64,000 bases of DNA from Doryteuthis pealeii (lineage: Eukaryota; Mollusca; Cephalopoda; Myopsida; Loliginidae): NCBI GenBank assembly GCA_023376005.1, contig CM042152.1:88691187-88755186 (forward strand). Direction: 5' to 3'. Of this stretch, positions 43,691-53,874 are shown piece by piece; position 1 is the first letter of the stretch, and every line of letters starts with the position of its first letter. The notes below the pieces were generated by a model. That model was not told the DNA's origin, made no database searches, and was given only the letters and a program-made list of their open reading frames with translations. The position numbers were made by a program, and so were the translations under genes.

Positions 43691-44234
43691 CAATACAGAC
43701 TATAACAACAGATATCAACAAGCACCTATACACAGTTAAAAAAAAGAACTATTTTTCCTAATGAAACCAATTCAGTGAAAGGTCAGCAATAACAAATATG
43801 CCACATTATGTGAGTTTTTATGAAATAATAAAAAGTAAATAATCATTGAAAAAAAAAAAAAAAAGACAAAAATAAAAATCTAAATTAAAGGTTCAAAATG
43901 TGCAGAACGTGAATAAACAAAATTTGGAATTGACCGAGGGAAAAAAAACCCCGGTTAATTTGCCTTTTAAAACATTAACTGAATATTTCTGCTTTTTTAA
44001 AAGATACATTTTTTTAAAAGATACATTTTTTTAAAAATTGACTTGTTTGTTTTGACATTTCATTTTTGGTCAAATTCTTAATGAATAAAGAAATTATTAA
44101 CATGTTATTTTAGTGAGACAATTCCATTTCTGATATTTTCTTTACATTCGGAGGATTCTGGTTTCTGTTTATGTCATTATGGTTACACATACACAAACAC
44201 ATTATTGTGTTATGTATACATGCAAAAATACATC

Positions 44235-44237
<3 letters not shown>
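43691..44237. other. Unannotated AT-rich sequence
   Basis: Contains a direct repeat TTTTTTAAAAGATACATTTT near 43992-44035. Nothing else seen. Confidence 0.45.
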
Positions 44238-44281
<44 letters not shown>

Positions 44282-44443
44282 TTTTTCATCAACAAGTTAC
44301 TACCACATTTTCATTGCAGTAGCATAAGTAGTTAATCCAAAAGGGCTCAATATATCTCATAAAATATAGAGCATTAAGAGCTCCTGAGGAAGGTGTACAT
44401 TGAAAACCGAAACCATGGTAGAGACAAAACTTTTCTTCAACTA

Positions 44444-44500
<57 letters not shown>
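44238..44500 (+). mobile_element. TA-bordered unit carrying a hammerhead motif
   Basis: (TA)n (44238-44273), about 170 bp of unique sequence, and (TA)n (44445-44500). The unit contains the hammerhead at 44381-44423. The layout, single-copy sequence between TA tracts, is like the PLE/retrozyme-like unit at 55.8-56.3 kb. Confidence 0.5.
44381..44423 (+). ncRNA. Hammerhead ribozyme candidate
   Basis: In order: CTC (stem I), core CTGAGGA (fits CTGANGA), stem II AGGT/ACC with an 11-nt loop, GAAA, palindromic stem III CCATGG, cleavage triplet GTA, then GAG pairing with CTC. All invariant core bases are kept. Stem I is short and the self-complementary stem III suggests it would work best as a dimer, as reported for PLE-type hammerheads. 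Confidence 0.6.
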
Positions 44501-44501
<1 letters not shown>

Positions 44502-44522
44502 GCACTCAAATACATTGTGTTT

Positions 44523-44714
44523 CTCTGAATTTTTGAGATGAGGCATGATAATTAGTATTATTTGGATCAATCAGACTATTGTCCTCATCTTTAATGTTAT
44601 CTGTACTTCTTCCAGTATTTCTTATCAGAAATACCTGAAGAAGGCTGGTCGAAACGTTCTACAATAACAATAAAGAGGATGACAACAGTCCAAATAATCC
44701 AAATAATACACATT
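44523..44714. mobile_element. Foldback of inverted SINE-D ends
   Basis: The left arm (GTATTATTTGGATCAATCAG, CTATTGTCCTCATC) is the inverse of the right arm; the right arm has CTGAAGA, GAAACG and AACAATAAAG. Stem II is partly deleted. Confidence 0.8.
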
Positions 44715-44802
44715 ATTATGCGTTCTATATACACACCAAATACATTATTGCACTTTCCATATACACACACACACACAAATACATTATTGTGAATTATATA
44801 TA

Positions 44803-44930
44803 CATCATCATCATCATCATCAGGTTATGCCAACAACATGAATCTCCATGATTCTTCCTCATCACCCATCCCTATTGGCCCTCACTCCTGGAAGGTCCTC
44901 TGCGCACCATTCAGTATCTTCATTTTCATG
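44803..44930 (-). pseudogene. LINE ORF2 extreme C-terminus fragment
   Basis: Minus strand, broken frames: AEDLPGV, ANRDG, MEIHVVGIT then TGA and (GAT)n. It is the same terminal block as 13766-13886 and 6531-6704. Confidence 0.6.
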
Positions 44931-45124
44931 TTGTAAAATCAATTAACAATGTAAAATTGCCTAACAATGTAAAAAAAAAATTTGACAGTGGGGAAAATCC
45001 CTACAAGAAAACTGAATAAAAGATAATGTCGTTAATTTCTTATTCATATTCAATTTTTTCATCATTATGAATGTCTGAATAAAAATCTGAGGGAAAGTTA
45101 ACCAATATAGATTTAAGTACCAAG

Positions 45125-45268
45125 ACTGTTATGGGTTGGTTTAGCATAGTCGGTAGAGCATCCACCTCACAACCACAAGTTTCTGGGTTCAATAACTGGC
45201 CCTCGCCAACTCAGTGATCTGTGTGGTAAAATGGGGAGCTGATGGTAGGTACCACCTTAAATACAACA
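45125..45268 (+). mobile_element. SINE-A copy, 3' truncated
   Basis: GGTTTAGCATAGTCGGTAGAG, a B box with an extra base (GGTTCAATAACTGG), body with deletions, stopping after GATGGTAGGTACCACC. Confidence 0.8.
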
Positions 45269-45309
45269 CTTACCAAGAAACATATATCAAGTATTCATTC
45301 ACCAATTCC

Positions 45310-45413
45310 ACCCAGACATAAAAACGTTGGCCAGACAATTGGAAAATAATAAAAAGAAACTCATCAGACAGGAAATGTCTGTCGCGTTCAACCAAACATG
45401 TATAAAATAGGAA
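45310..45413 (+). pseudogene. PLE-like N-terminal coding module
   Basis: One frame reads HQFHPDIKTLARQLE, NKKKLIRQEMSVAFNQT and CIK before TAG. HQFHPDIK is shared with the minus-strand frame at 63287-63487, and RQEM(S/A)V-x-FN-x-(T/I)-C with 55731-55830 and (in part) 39.7 kb. I infer that it is the N-terminal part of one Penelope-like protein family, since copies sit beside hammerhead-bearing units. No enzyme motif lies in the module itself. Confidence 0.55.
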
Positions 45414-45430
45414 ATGTTTTTTCAGAGGTC

Positions 45431-45915
45431 TGTTTGATTTGGTTTTGTTTTACGTCATTTCAACCTAACAGGTACTACCACTCCGGATCAGAGTGGACCA
45501 GGGAGCAATTGGTGATGAAGGGGTGCTCCACACCTCCAAAACTGGAACCTCACCATCAGATAGAGTTTAACGTCGTTCCAGAACATGTAGACCCTCAGTC
45601 ACTGCCTTCTAGCACCCACACGATAAGAAGGATTAGGGGTTGCCATAAGGCAATAGGGTTGTGGCAATCATATAGGTGCTAGAGCTTGACATGGCCAGCC
45701 GATTGATCGGAGAGGGCCTCTCCAACCGACCGACCGTTTAGCCCAAGATAGGGCCAAAGTGGAGTATTGCAAGTCATGAACTGCTCATCCACCTGGGTTC
45801 TATCCTTAAGCATCACGGGTCACCATCCATGGCCAACAGGTGGCCCCATTGAGGGAGTCTTACCCCTCTGCAGAGGTGCAGTCGGTGCGTTCTAACACCC
45901 CAGCCGACAGGGCGG
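45431..45915 (+). repeat. Repeat-C copy, 5' shortened
   Basis: Starts TTGATTTGGTTTTGTTTTAC, lacks the GTGGGTCATTTAATGCCG segment, and is otherwise complete to CAGCCGACAGGGCGG. Confidence 0.8.
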
Positions 45916-45969
45916 GATTAAATTGGAGGAAAATGACTCGCATTGTGTCATCATTGGATACAATGGACA

Positions 45970-45996
45970 GCAAGTAGTAGTAGTAGTAGTAGTAGT
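45970..45996 (+). repeat. (AGT)n microsatellite
   Basis: About eight AGT units. Confidence 0.95.
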
Positions 45997-46614
45997 CTGA
46001 AAATAACTTCTTAAACAGGTCAACATTCAGTAGTAAAAAAATAATTATCACTCAAATTAAGTTTAAAGTGACTACTGAACTTATTGAATTGTTTTTCTCG
46101 GACTGGCACTCGAAAACAAAACTTGGGTTGAAACTGACATTCATGTTTACTTGTACTCTTAATCCACATTACAGTAATAAAAAATATCTTTTATGTTCAG
46201 AAATGTTTGTTTGGGCTAAATTTATATTGGCCACCTTGTTATGTACGAGTAATTTTCTATGTGTGTTAGATGACACTTTGTTTAAAAAGATTAGACATCA
46301 AGAAACTTGAAGTCAAATCTATTTTTATCATAGAATGAGAAGACTTCTATCTCCAGGCAAATTGGCGATTGTAAAGACAAGGTGTCTTTCAGGAAGTTTA
46401 ATTGTTGAGTTCAGAAATAGAAAATGAAATTAAACTTTGACAACATAAAAGAAAATACATAAGGACATTTTTCAACAAGACTAAAAAGAAAATTTGATAA
46501 ACTCTACTAATGTTATTATCTCTCCTATTCTCAGTGAAGGGAAAAATGTTTATGGCCGAATCAGATCAAAAACAATAGTTTTAGACATAGTCACAGTTTG
46601 AATTTTTCTTTATA
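45997..46614. other. Unannotated sequence
   Basis: No recognisable feature; an 80-codon frame at 46068-46310 has no domain I know. Confidence 0.45.
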
Positions 46615-46889
46615 ACTAATGTTTTTATGCATCTTTTTAATAAAAATTAAGAATATAATAATATCTACTAAGTAATCAATATCTAATGTTTTTATGCATC
46701 TTTTTAATAAAAATTAAGAATATAATAATATCTACTAAGTAATCAATATCTAATGTTTTTATGCATCTTTTTAATAAAAATTAAGAATATAATAATATCT
46801 ACTAAATAATCAATATCTAATGTTTTTATGCATCTTTTTAATAAAAATTAAGAATATAATAATATCTACTAAATAATCAATATCTAATG
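46615..46889 (+). repeat. 67-bp tandem repeat, 4.1 copies
   Basis: GTTTTTATGCATCTTTTTAA recurs at 46621, 46688, 46755 and 46822; units are almost identical, so the expansion is recent. Confidence 0.95.
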
Positions 46890-47091
46890 TCACCTCGTAA
46901 TGTTATATACTGGTCTTTTCACTAAGCCAAATCAGCATATAACATTATATACCTTTCTTACTCTGGCCGGCTTTGCTTCTGATCGTCTATCATCTATCTT
47001 GGTCTGGTATATCTTCTAAAGGTCTGGTCTTTCTTGTATGGGGATTTCGGGTCTGGTTTCTGTTGGGGATCACTCCTTATCAGAAGCCCTG

Positions 47092-47382
47092 TGTTATTTT
47101 TAATTTTTAGGTAATAAACACAAGACTTCGATTTACGTTGATGTTACTTTATTCCAGATCCCCACCCAGACAATCTGCGCAGATGAGGCTTACCTGTTGC
47201 TAGCTCAGTTTCTAACTTCTAACTGACTAACTGAGTTGCTTACTCCTTAAACTGGAAGAGGGCCTTCTATGGGGTTCCGGTTCTCACGATTCATCCCCAG
47301 AACGCAAGGTCAGAGTGAGGTCAAGCATTGTCACTCATCTTTCAAGGCCGTGGGCTGCCTAATCACCATTATGATTTCTACA
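47092..47382 (-). mobile_element. Probable LTR (Ty3/gypsy-like), about 291 bp
   Basis: Minus strand starts TGTAGAAATCA and ends AAATAACA (TG...CA). It has GGAATAAAG (polyadenylation signal) about 65 bp before the end, followed by the T-rich GTCTTGTGTTTATTACC. Immediately after comes CAGGGCTTCTGATAAGG, placed like a primer-binding site. No internal coding region or second LTR was found. The lower CG depletion also sets it apart. Confidence 0.5.
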
Positions 47383-47631
47383 CTACCTTAAAAAACTATT
47401 AGGGATCCAATAATTATGTAACAATAATTGAACAAGTATAATAAAAATGAAATTAGTAAATGCTTATAAAACAACTGATCCATTTTTATATTTTGATGAA
47501 ATAGAAAATGATTTTGAGAACCATGTTTTACAAGGTCAAATGTTAGACTGAAACTCACTAACTCTTTGTAAAACTCAAGACTATGCTACACAACCTTCTA
47601 TTCATATTATATTCAATTAATGTTTTATATA
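47383..47631. other. Unannotated AT-rich sequence
   Basis: Nothing recognisable seen. Confidence 0.4.
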
Positions 47632-47705
47632 TATTTACCAAAACCCTCTGCACAAGCAGGATGTGACACAAGGTCAATTGCTTAAGCAGAGATTAACAAA
47701 CTGTT
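47632..47705 (-). mobile_element. SINE-B 3' end fragment
   Basis: Minus strand: CAATTGACCTTGTGTCACATCC and GAGGGTTTTGGTAAATATATA (first 20 bases each diagnostic of the SINE-B tail). Confidence 0.7.
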
Positions 47706-47775
47706 AAATTTCAATTAGGAAATTGATGATATGTTGCACCCTACTCATTTGAAGTTGATGAATATATCTATATAT

Positions 47776-48174
47776 AGGTTAAGTCCTACTTAATAGACAT
47801 AAATTCAACTATCGTATGCCACTCAAGGAATTAACTGAATTTAATGAAATTTTTCAGTGTTGATACATTAATGAATACACAATATAATTCACCAGTTATT
47901 TTATTTGAAAACTCTTACATTTTTTCAGGTTAGTTAACTTTGAACCACGTATGTTTGTGAATCTGTGTTACAACCCAAAGATACATAGTTCAAAGTTAAC
48001 TGAATTTAAGAATTTCAGATAAAATAACTGGTGCATTATATATTGTATTCATTAATGTATCAACACTGAAAATTTCATTAAATCAGGTTAATTTCTTGAT
48101 TTTTAGTATTTTCTTTCTTTTGGCGGGGTGACATACAATGGTGGAATTTATGTCCATTAAGTAGGATTTAACCT
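47776..48174. mobile_element. Foldback MITE, 399 bp
   Basis: Ends AGGTTAAGTCCTACTTAATA and its inverse. The arms extend about 180 bp each with mismatches, around a loop near CACGTATGTTTGTGAATC. It sits in (TA)n, consistent with TA target choice. Confidence 0.85.
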
Positions 48175-48190
48175 TATATATATATATATT

Positions 48191-48443
48191 TTTGGCCCGG
48201 GTTAGCTCAGTCGATAGAGCATTCGGCTAGAAACCACAAGGTTCCTAGTTCGATACCGGTCCCAGCCAACTCAGCGTATGAGTAGCACAGGGATCTGTAT
48301 GATAAAGTAAGGAGCTGATGGTAGGTGTGGCGCTCCACCTCAGATGCTAAAAACAATCTCCTTGGTCTAGCGCTAGTGAAAAGGGGATAGACTCACTCGC
48401 TGACTGGCTGATACCGACTTTAGGCCACCCCGTTAACTTTACT
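48191..48443 (+). mobile_element. SINE-A copy (full length)
   Basis: GGGTTAGCTCAGTCGATAGAG, B box AGTTCGATACC, full body, 3' end CCGTTAACTTTACTTTATA. Confidence 0.9.
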
Positions 48444-48469
48444 TTATATATATATATAAACACACACTA

Positions 48470-48925
48470 TAGCACATCTGAAAGAGCATTATTCACCAAA
48501 TCAATGTTCCATAATTTTTGTAGGGAAATCACAAGTTTTTTGTCCTGTTCACTTAGAGTGTATTTCTGCAAAGTTTTGAAAACAGTGTAGAATTTATAAC
48601 TCTGCATCTCTTCCTTCTTTGTGAATTTCCGTGGGCTGCATAGGTAACCAGCACAAACGATTTCCAATTGTTTTTTGTTTGTTTTTTTCAATACTGAAGA
48701 TCCCCCCAAGACTTCTACCTTTATACAAATATCCTGCTGTTTCAAATTTCTTTTACGAATCATAGATGGATTCTTTAGTCAGCGGTGATTTCCCAGAATG
48801 TGTTCTGAAATGCCATTGCACAGTAACAGTAACAGAATTTGATTTGCTTGATTCAAATACACAAAATGCCTTCTCAACATCTATTGTTTTTGGCACTCTC
48901 ACTGACAGTCGAATATCTGGAGCTG
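48470..48925 (-). pseudogene. DUF4817-like / transposon helix-turn-helix protein remnant
   Basis: The minus strand reads VEKAFCVFESSKSNSVTV, QWHFRTHSGKSPLTKESIY, a stop where Trp is expected, KKFETAGYLYKG in a shifted frame, then a 98-codon open stretch containing CAGYLCSPRKFTKKEE and ending LWNIDLVNNALSDVL. The pattern EKAFCVLE-x-KTxSVTxVQRxFRxxFGKxPPxxxSIYxWxKxFExTGxLxKGK matches DUF4817, a helix-turn-helix domain linked to animal transposable elements. SPRKSTRxAS follows it in such proteins. Stops and shifts show it is broken. Confidence 0.7.
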
Positions 48926-49424
48926 CCAAAATCCTTAATAATAAACATCAAATGTTTCTCTCCAAAACTTTGTATTGTCAATATCTTAAATATATACATA
49001 TATATATTTTTTTTAAATATTGAAACTGTCAATTTCTTTTGTGTGTGTATTTATAGATATGTCAGCTTGGTAACAGATAATTGTGTATCCAGTACTAGTG
49101 CTCACAGTTTGACACGGCCAAGAGAGATGGAGATACAGGGATTTGCTAAATAGCTCTAAAGTCAAACATTAAGGGAAGATCTAGAGCCTATTCCATATAT
49201 CATTCTGGAAGTTCAAGAAACTTGGCTCACCATTTCTCAATTTGTTTAACCCATAAAAAATAAGATAAATAAATAAATTAATAAAAATTTACTAAGTCAT
49301 TCTCTTCTTGTTGAACCCATTTTCACCTATTTTCCTTCTGGTGTCAAAAATGTAATATAAACAAAAAGTATTAGTCACAAATTTATGCTATTTTATATTT
49401 AGGAAAACCATTTCCTCAAGTGCT
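48926..49424. other. Unannotated sequence
   Basis: A segment GGAAGATCTAGAGCCTAT at about 49172 recurs at about 49635 with related flanks (CAATTTGTTTAACCC / CAATTATTTCAACC), a diverged duplication at about 460 bp. Confidence 0.5.
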
Positions 49425-49560
49425 CTTTGAACTTCAGTCATGCTATTAAGTTCGCTTTTGGACTAATACCCTTGGAAAAGGCATGGGCATCCTCACCCCC
49501 TTAGCTATGGGTTAAATAGTACCACCTACTGTTCTTTTACAAGGATGGCTTTCTATTTTT
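49425..49560 (+). mobile_element. SINE-B-related variant (fragment)
   Basis: Contains GGACTAATACCCTTGGAAAA and GCTATGGGTTAAATAGTACC as in SINE-B, but a different 3' part (ACTGTTCTTTTACAAGGATG) shared with 49940-50112. Confidence 0.6.
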
Positions 49561-49939
49561 CTGCATTTTTTTTTAAATGAGGCTTGATAATTTATTATTA
49601 GGATTTTAAAAAATTTTTTTACAAACAATAAGGAAAGATCTAGAGCCTATACCATATATTCTTCTCGAAATTCAACAAACTTGGCACACTATTTCTCAAT
49701 TATTTCAACCATCCTAAAAGAAAAAAAATATCAATAATAATTTACTATGTCATTGTCTTCTTGTTGTGCTATTCAGTTCACCTATTTTCCTGAGATAATA
49801 AATTAAGGTTATCAGATCATCAGATCATCAAATATAAAAGATCGGTACTACATATCTTCCTAATTCTTATTTTCATCATTTGGCCTTGTATAAGCTAAGG
49901 TTAGAAAATAAACATTTGGTTTCCAATAATTTTAGGGGA

Positions 49940-50112
49940 GGAGTCCCTGCGGTGTAGTGGCATAAAATGCTACACCATAGAAAGCAAGTTTGAACTCCAG
50001 TCACCCTGTTGTATTAACTTTCGGGCTAATACCCTTGGGAAAGGTATGAATACCCTCATTCCCTACAGGTTAAAAAGTACCACTATTGTTCTTCTACAAG
50101 GATAGCTTTCTA
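49940..50112 (+). mobile_element. SINE-B-related variant with different head and tail
   Basis: Head GCGGTGTAGTGGCATAAAATG, B-box-like GTTTGAACTCCAG, the shared core GCTAATACCCTTGGGAAAGG, then the variant tail ATTGTTCTTCTACAAGGATA. It shares only the central core with SINE-B. Confidence 0.65.
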
Positions 50113-50129
50113 TTTAACCAAACATTTTA

Positions 50130-50500
50130 GATTACATTTGATAATTTGGATTATTTGGATTTTTCAGACTGTTGTCCTTGTCTTTATTGTTATATACACA
50201 ACGTTTCGGCTGATGTACCCTCTGGCTTTCTTCAGTTGTTTTTGTTGAACTCGAGAACCTTCTCTTCGATCTTTGGAGCCTTCATAGACTTTGAAACAAA
50301 CCCTTTATTCAATCCACCGGAATAGACTTTCTCATTCTTAAACCAGGACCAGGTACAAATGTTAAGCTATGTCAAGTATTCTATGTTATTTTCACCCATA
50401 GTCAGGATTGAACCTGCAACCTACAGATGATTGTCACTTAGAACTGTATTAACTTAACCCCTATATCCTTTGCACCATATATCCAACCAGACAATTCAGA
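50130..50500 (-). mobile_element. SINE-D, full-length reference copy
   Basis: Minus strand, in order: tRNA-like head (GGGGTTAAGTTAATACAG; B box GGTTCAATCCTGAC), a spacer with GGTTCTCGAGTTCAAC, then CTGAAGA, an imperfect GCC...GGC-type stem around GAGGGTACATCA, GAAACGTTGTG, ATATAACAATAAAG, and tail CAGTCTGAAAAATCC. The pol III-like head joined to a hammerhead-like 3' domain defines the family. Ribozyme outer stems are not clear. Confidence 0.7.
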
Positions 50501-50894
50501 GTGAATTTTTGGAACTTATAAACCTAATGTCCTTTTTACCTAGAATATTTACCTTTTATACTTACATATTATTTTTTTACCTTGACTCCTATTGCATTTT
50601 CAAAAAAAATCTAATCTAGCCTTTTTAATTATTTGTTCCCATATTGTATTCACCTCTATACTTGGTCTACCCAACCTATGAGCTGATTCTTCGAGACTAC
50701 TTTTTCTACAGTTTTTTCCCTATCTATTATCTTAACTTCATCCCATCAGGGCAGATGGTTTCCCTTTTCTTTCTATATATTAAATTGAGAATTTTTTTTA
50801 AACAATCAAATTTAAAATTCTTCCCATTTAAATTGAGCTTGATCAAATCCAATTTTTAGAATTTATGTTATAATTAAAAAAATAAAAAGAGGAG
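50501..50894. other. Unannotated sequence
   Basis: Nothing recognisable seen. Confidence 0.45.
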
Positions 50895-51196
50895 CACTTA
50901 ATGGAGGTGCATGATCTAATGGTTAGAGTCGTAGGAAATGGACTCATCGATCCAAGTTCAATTCTTGGATGAAGCTGTTTGCATTTCACATGGCGCTAAT
51001 ACCCTTGGGAAAGTTATGAATCCAATTCTCCCTCCAGCTATGGGTAAATAGCAGAACAGACTGGGCTCTGTAACCATGGCTAGGTAACCAGTGTAGGAGA
51101 AGGAAAACTCTGAATTCAAACCTCTGAAACTCCGCTTAATAAATTGACCTTGTGTCACATCCTGCTTGTGCGGAGGGGTTGGTAAATATATATATT
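50895..51196 (+). mobile_element. SINE-B copy (full length)
   Basis: GGTGCATGATCTAATGGTTAG, B box AAGTTCAATTC, full body, 3' end GGGGTTGGTAAATATATATA. Confidence 0.9.
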
Positions 51197-51717
51197 TAGT
51201 GCTTAATTTTATTTCTCTTCAGTAATTATAATGATCTAGATGAGCATGTATACAGACTCCATGTTATTATCACTAAGTTGTAAATTGTATAGTAAATTAC
51301 TTTATTCTCCAATTTAGAGCATTGGACGATGTGTCAGTTTTACAGTTTTAGCATTAGATCATTATAATACAGATAGTCAAAATGTTATCAAAAATTGACA
51401 AAACACATTTTTTCTCCCACTTCTTTATCCAACTCCATTGCCCCCTAAGAAATATCTGTTCTTCAAAAGAATTTTTTGCTTATACTCTTACTGTCTTTCT
51501 ACCCCCTGCCATTATTTTCCATTACTCTCTATTGATTTAAAGTCAATTTATTTAAATGTGGTTGCCAAAATGCATTCTACCTTCTTTCTTTTTCCCTAAA
51601 CAAATATGATTTACACTTGACAAATATATGTCACAATATCTTGGCTGAATTTTATTTTCTATTTTGCCTTCATTTAGGCTTTTTTTTTTTCATTACTCAA
51701 TCTCCCCACCCCCCAAC
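51197..51717. other. Unannotated AT-rich sequence
   Basis: Nothing recognisable seen. Confidence 0.45.
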
Positions 51718-52098
51718 AAAGTTTTGTTTTGTTTTGTTTTTTCATGGCATATCAACCTCAGTGGGTCATTTAATGCCGATAAAGTTTTGAAATAAATCAA
51801 TTCTTAATGGATAATACAATTTTTTTTTATAAATACATTTTTCTATTTAACCCATTGATGGGACATGAACAGGTACTACCACTCCGGGTCAGAGTGGACC
51901 AGGGAACAATGGTGATGAAGAGGTGCTCCACATTCCCCAAACTCCCAGAACTGAAACCTCACCATCAGATAGAGTTTAACGTCATTCCCAGGACATGTAG
52001 ACCCTCAGCCACCACCTTCTAGCACCCATATGATAAGAAGGATTGGGGGTTGCCATAAGGGCAATAGGGTTGGGGTAATCATATAGGTGCTAGGGCTT
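51718..52098 (+). repeat. Repeat-C copy, 3' truncated
   Basis: From TTCATGGCATATCAACCTC through the central landmarks to GGTGCTAGGGCTTCC. Confidence 0.8.
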
Positions 52099-52111
52099 CC
52101 AACGAAGTCAG

Positions 52112-52373
52112 ATTAGCAAGAAGTTAGCTCAGTCGGTAGAGTATTCGGCTAGAAACCACAAGGTTCCTAGTTCTATACCCACCCCCGCCAACTCAGTGTA
52201 TGAGAAGCATAAGGATCTGTGCGGTAAAGTAAGGAGCTGATGGTAGGTGTAGCGCTCCACCTCAAATGCAAAAAACAATCTCCTTGATCTAGTGCTAGTG
52301 AAAAGGGGATAGACTCCCTTGCTGATTGGCTGATACCAACTTTAGGCCACCCCGACGACTTTACTTACTATAC
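52112..52373 (+). mobile_element. SINE-A copy
   Basis: AGTTAGCTCAGTCGGTAGAG, B-box region AGTTCTATACC (mutated), complete body, 3' end CCCGACGACTTTACTTAC. It begins shortly after the Repeat-C break. Confidence 0.9.
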
Positions 52374-52670
52374 AACACTGAAAGAATTCAAAACTGTCAA
52401 ATTATTAAGAATATCAATCATCTTATAAATGCTCTGATATGAACCTTCTATGAACCATTTTGATAATGATCCTAAAAAAAAAAATAAACATTTTTATCTA
52501 TCCTATTTTGATCTATAACATCTTCAGTGTTAAAAAATTGTGTGTGTGTGGGTGGGGGGTCTGAATCACAAACCTGCAGAATTATAATTAAATTTTAAAA
52601 ACTTCTATTTTTGGGTATTAAAATTTTTAAAAACTGATTTATTTTTTTTTTATTTATTGTTAAAGCTATT
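52374..52670. other. Unannotated sequence with (GT)n/G-run
   Basis: GTGTGTGTGGGTGGGGGG near 52541; nothing else recognised. Confidence 0.45.
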
Positions 52671-52905
52671 TTGTATCTATTTAACACATAGATGAGATGC
52701 TAACAGATACTTCCACTCCGGGTCAGGGTTGACCTGGGAGTAATGGCCACACACCTTAGAGCTAACAAATAAGAACACCACAATATGCAGTTTAAGGTCA
52801 TACTCTGAGCACTAAGACCCTCAAAGGTTTTGGGTAATTTGCCATGAGAACAATACAGTCAGGACAACCATATAGAAGCTAGGGCTTGATGCGGACAGCA
52901 ATTGA
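52671..52905 (+). repeat. Repeat-C, old diverged fragment
   Basis: Landmarks ACTTCCACTCCGGGTCAGGG, GCAGTTTAAGGTCATAC and AGCTAGGGCTTGATGC remain. Confidence 0.65.
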
Positions 52906-53590
52906 GAAAGAAAAATCTGAGATAAATTTATTTATTTATTTTTTTTTTTTAGAAAAACCCAAATCACTTTGGCATTAATGCTTTTTAAAAAAAGCCATTT
53001 TCTCTTAATTTTTTCTCATTGCTAGAAATCTTGACAAAATATCTTATTACTGTCTTGTCACAATGGTTGATGGAGAAGAGGCTGAATGACTGAAGATTTG
53101 GCTAAAGCACTTTTTTTTATAACTGCTTTAACTGCCGAGGTTGTCAAAGCAAAAAGTTATTACACCCACATTTCATTTTGACATGGCCAATAAGATTAAT
53201 AGAGTTCTGGCTGGGCCCTTGTAAATTCCATGGAATTCATGCATAATTGAATGAATATCAAACAAAAATAATAAAATATTATTATAACATTGCAGTTATA
53301 TCAGAACAAAATACTTTGTAAAAATAACATATTTTAATACATATTGAAAATTTAAATCCTTTCTTTACCCTTTCTTTCCTCCTCCTTACTTTTTCTTTCC
53401 TTTTACCTACACACTCACCTTCATCTGCCATCTTCTCTTTCTCCATGCTAGCATATTTAAGACATTCTCTCTCTCTCTACTTACCCTCTTAGACTTTCTT
53501 AAAACATTCAGTTTAACAAAACTGCTCAAAATCACCTGTATATTTATATATGGTCTATCGCCAGTACTGAACACTCTTTATATATATATA
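52906..53590. other. Unannotated AT-rich sequence
   Basis: Nothing recognisable seen. Confidence 0.45.
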
Positions 53591-53874
53591 TTTGGAGGAT
53601 ATGTGCTTAATTGAAGTCATACCTAATTTTTGAAAATTAATTAGTTAATAATTAATGAATTTAAACGGGTATATATGTTCAAATGTAAGGCTAAACAAAT
53701 CGAGAAAATGTCAATCCCTGAATGTACATTTCGACTTATTCATTCAGGGATTGATATTTTCTCGATTTGTCTAGCCTTACATTTGAACATATATGCCCGC
53801 CTAAATTCATTAATTATCAACTAATTAATTTTCAAAAATTAGGTATGACTTCAATTAAGCACATATCCTCCAAA
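53591..53874. mobile_element. Foldback MITE, 284 bp, near-perfect palindrome
   Basis: Ends TTTGGAGGATATGTGC and its inverse; arms about 130 bp, very few mismatches, loop about 20 bp near TGTACATTTCGACTTATTC. Flank duplication is obscured by AT sequence. Confidence 0.9.
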
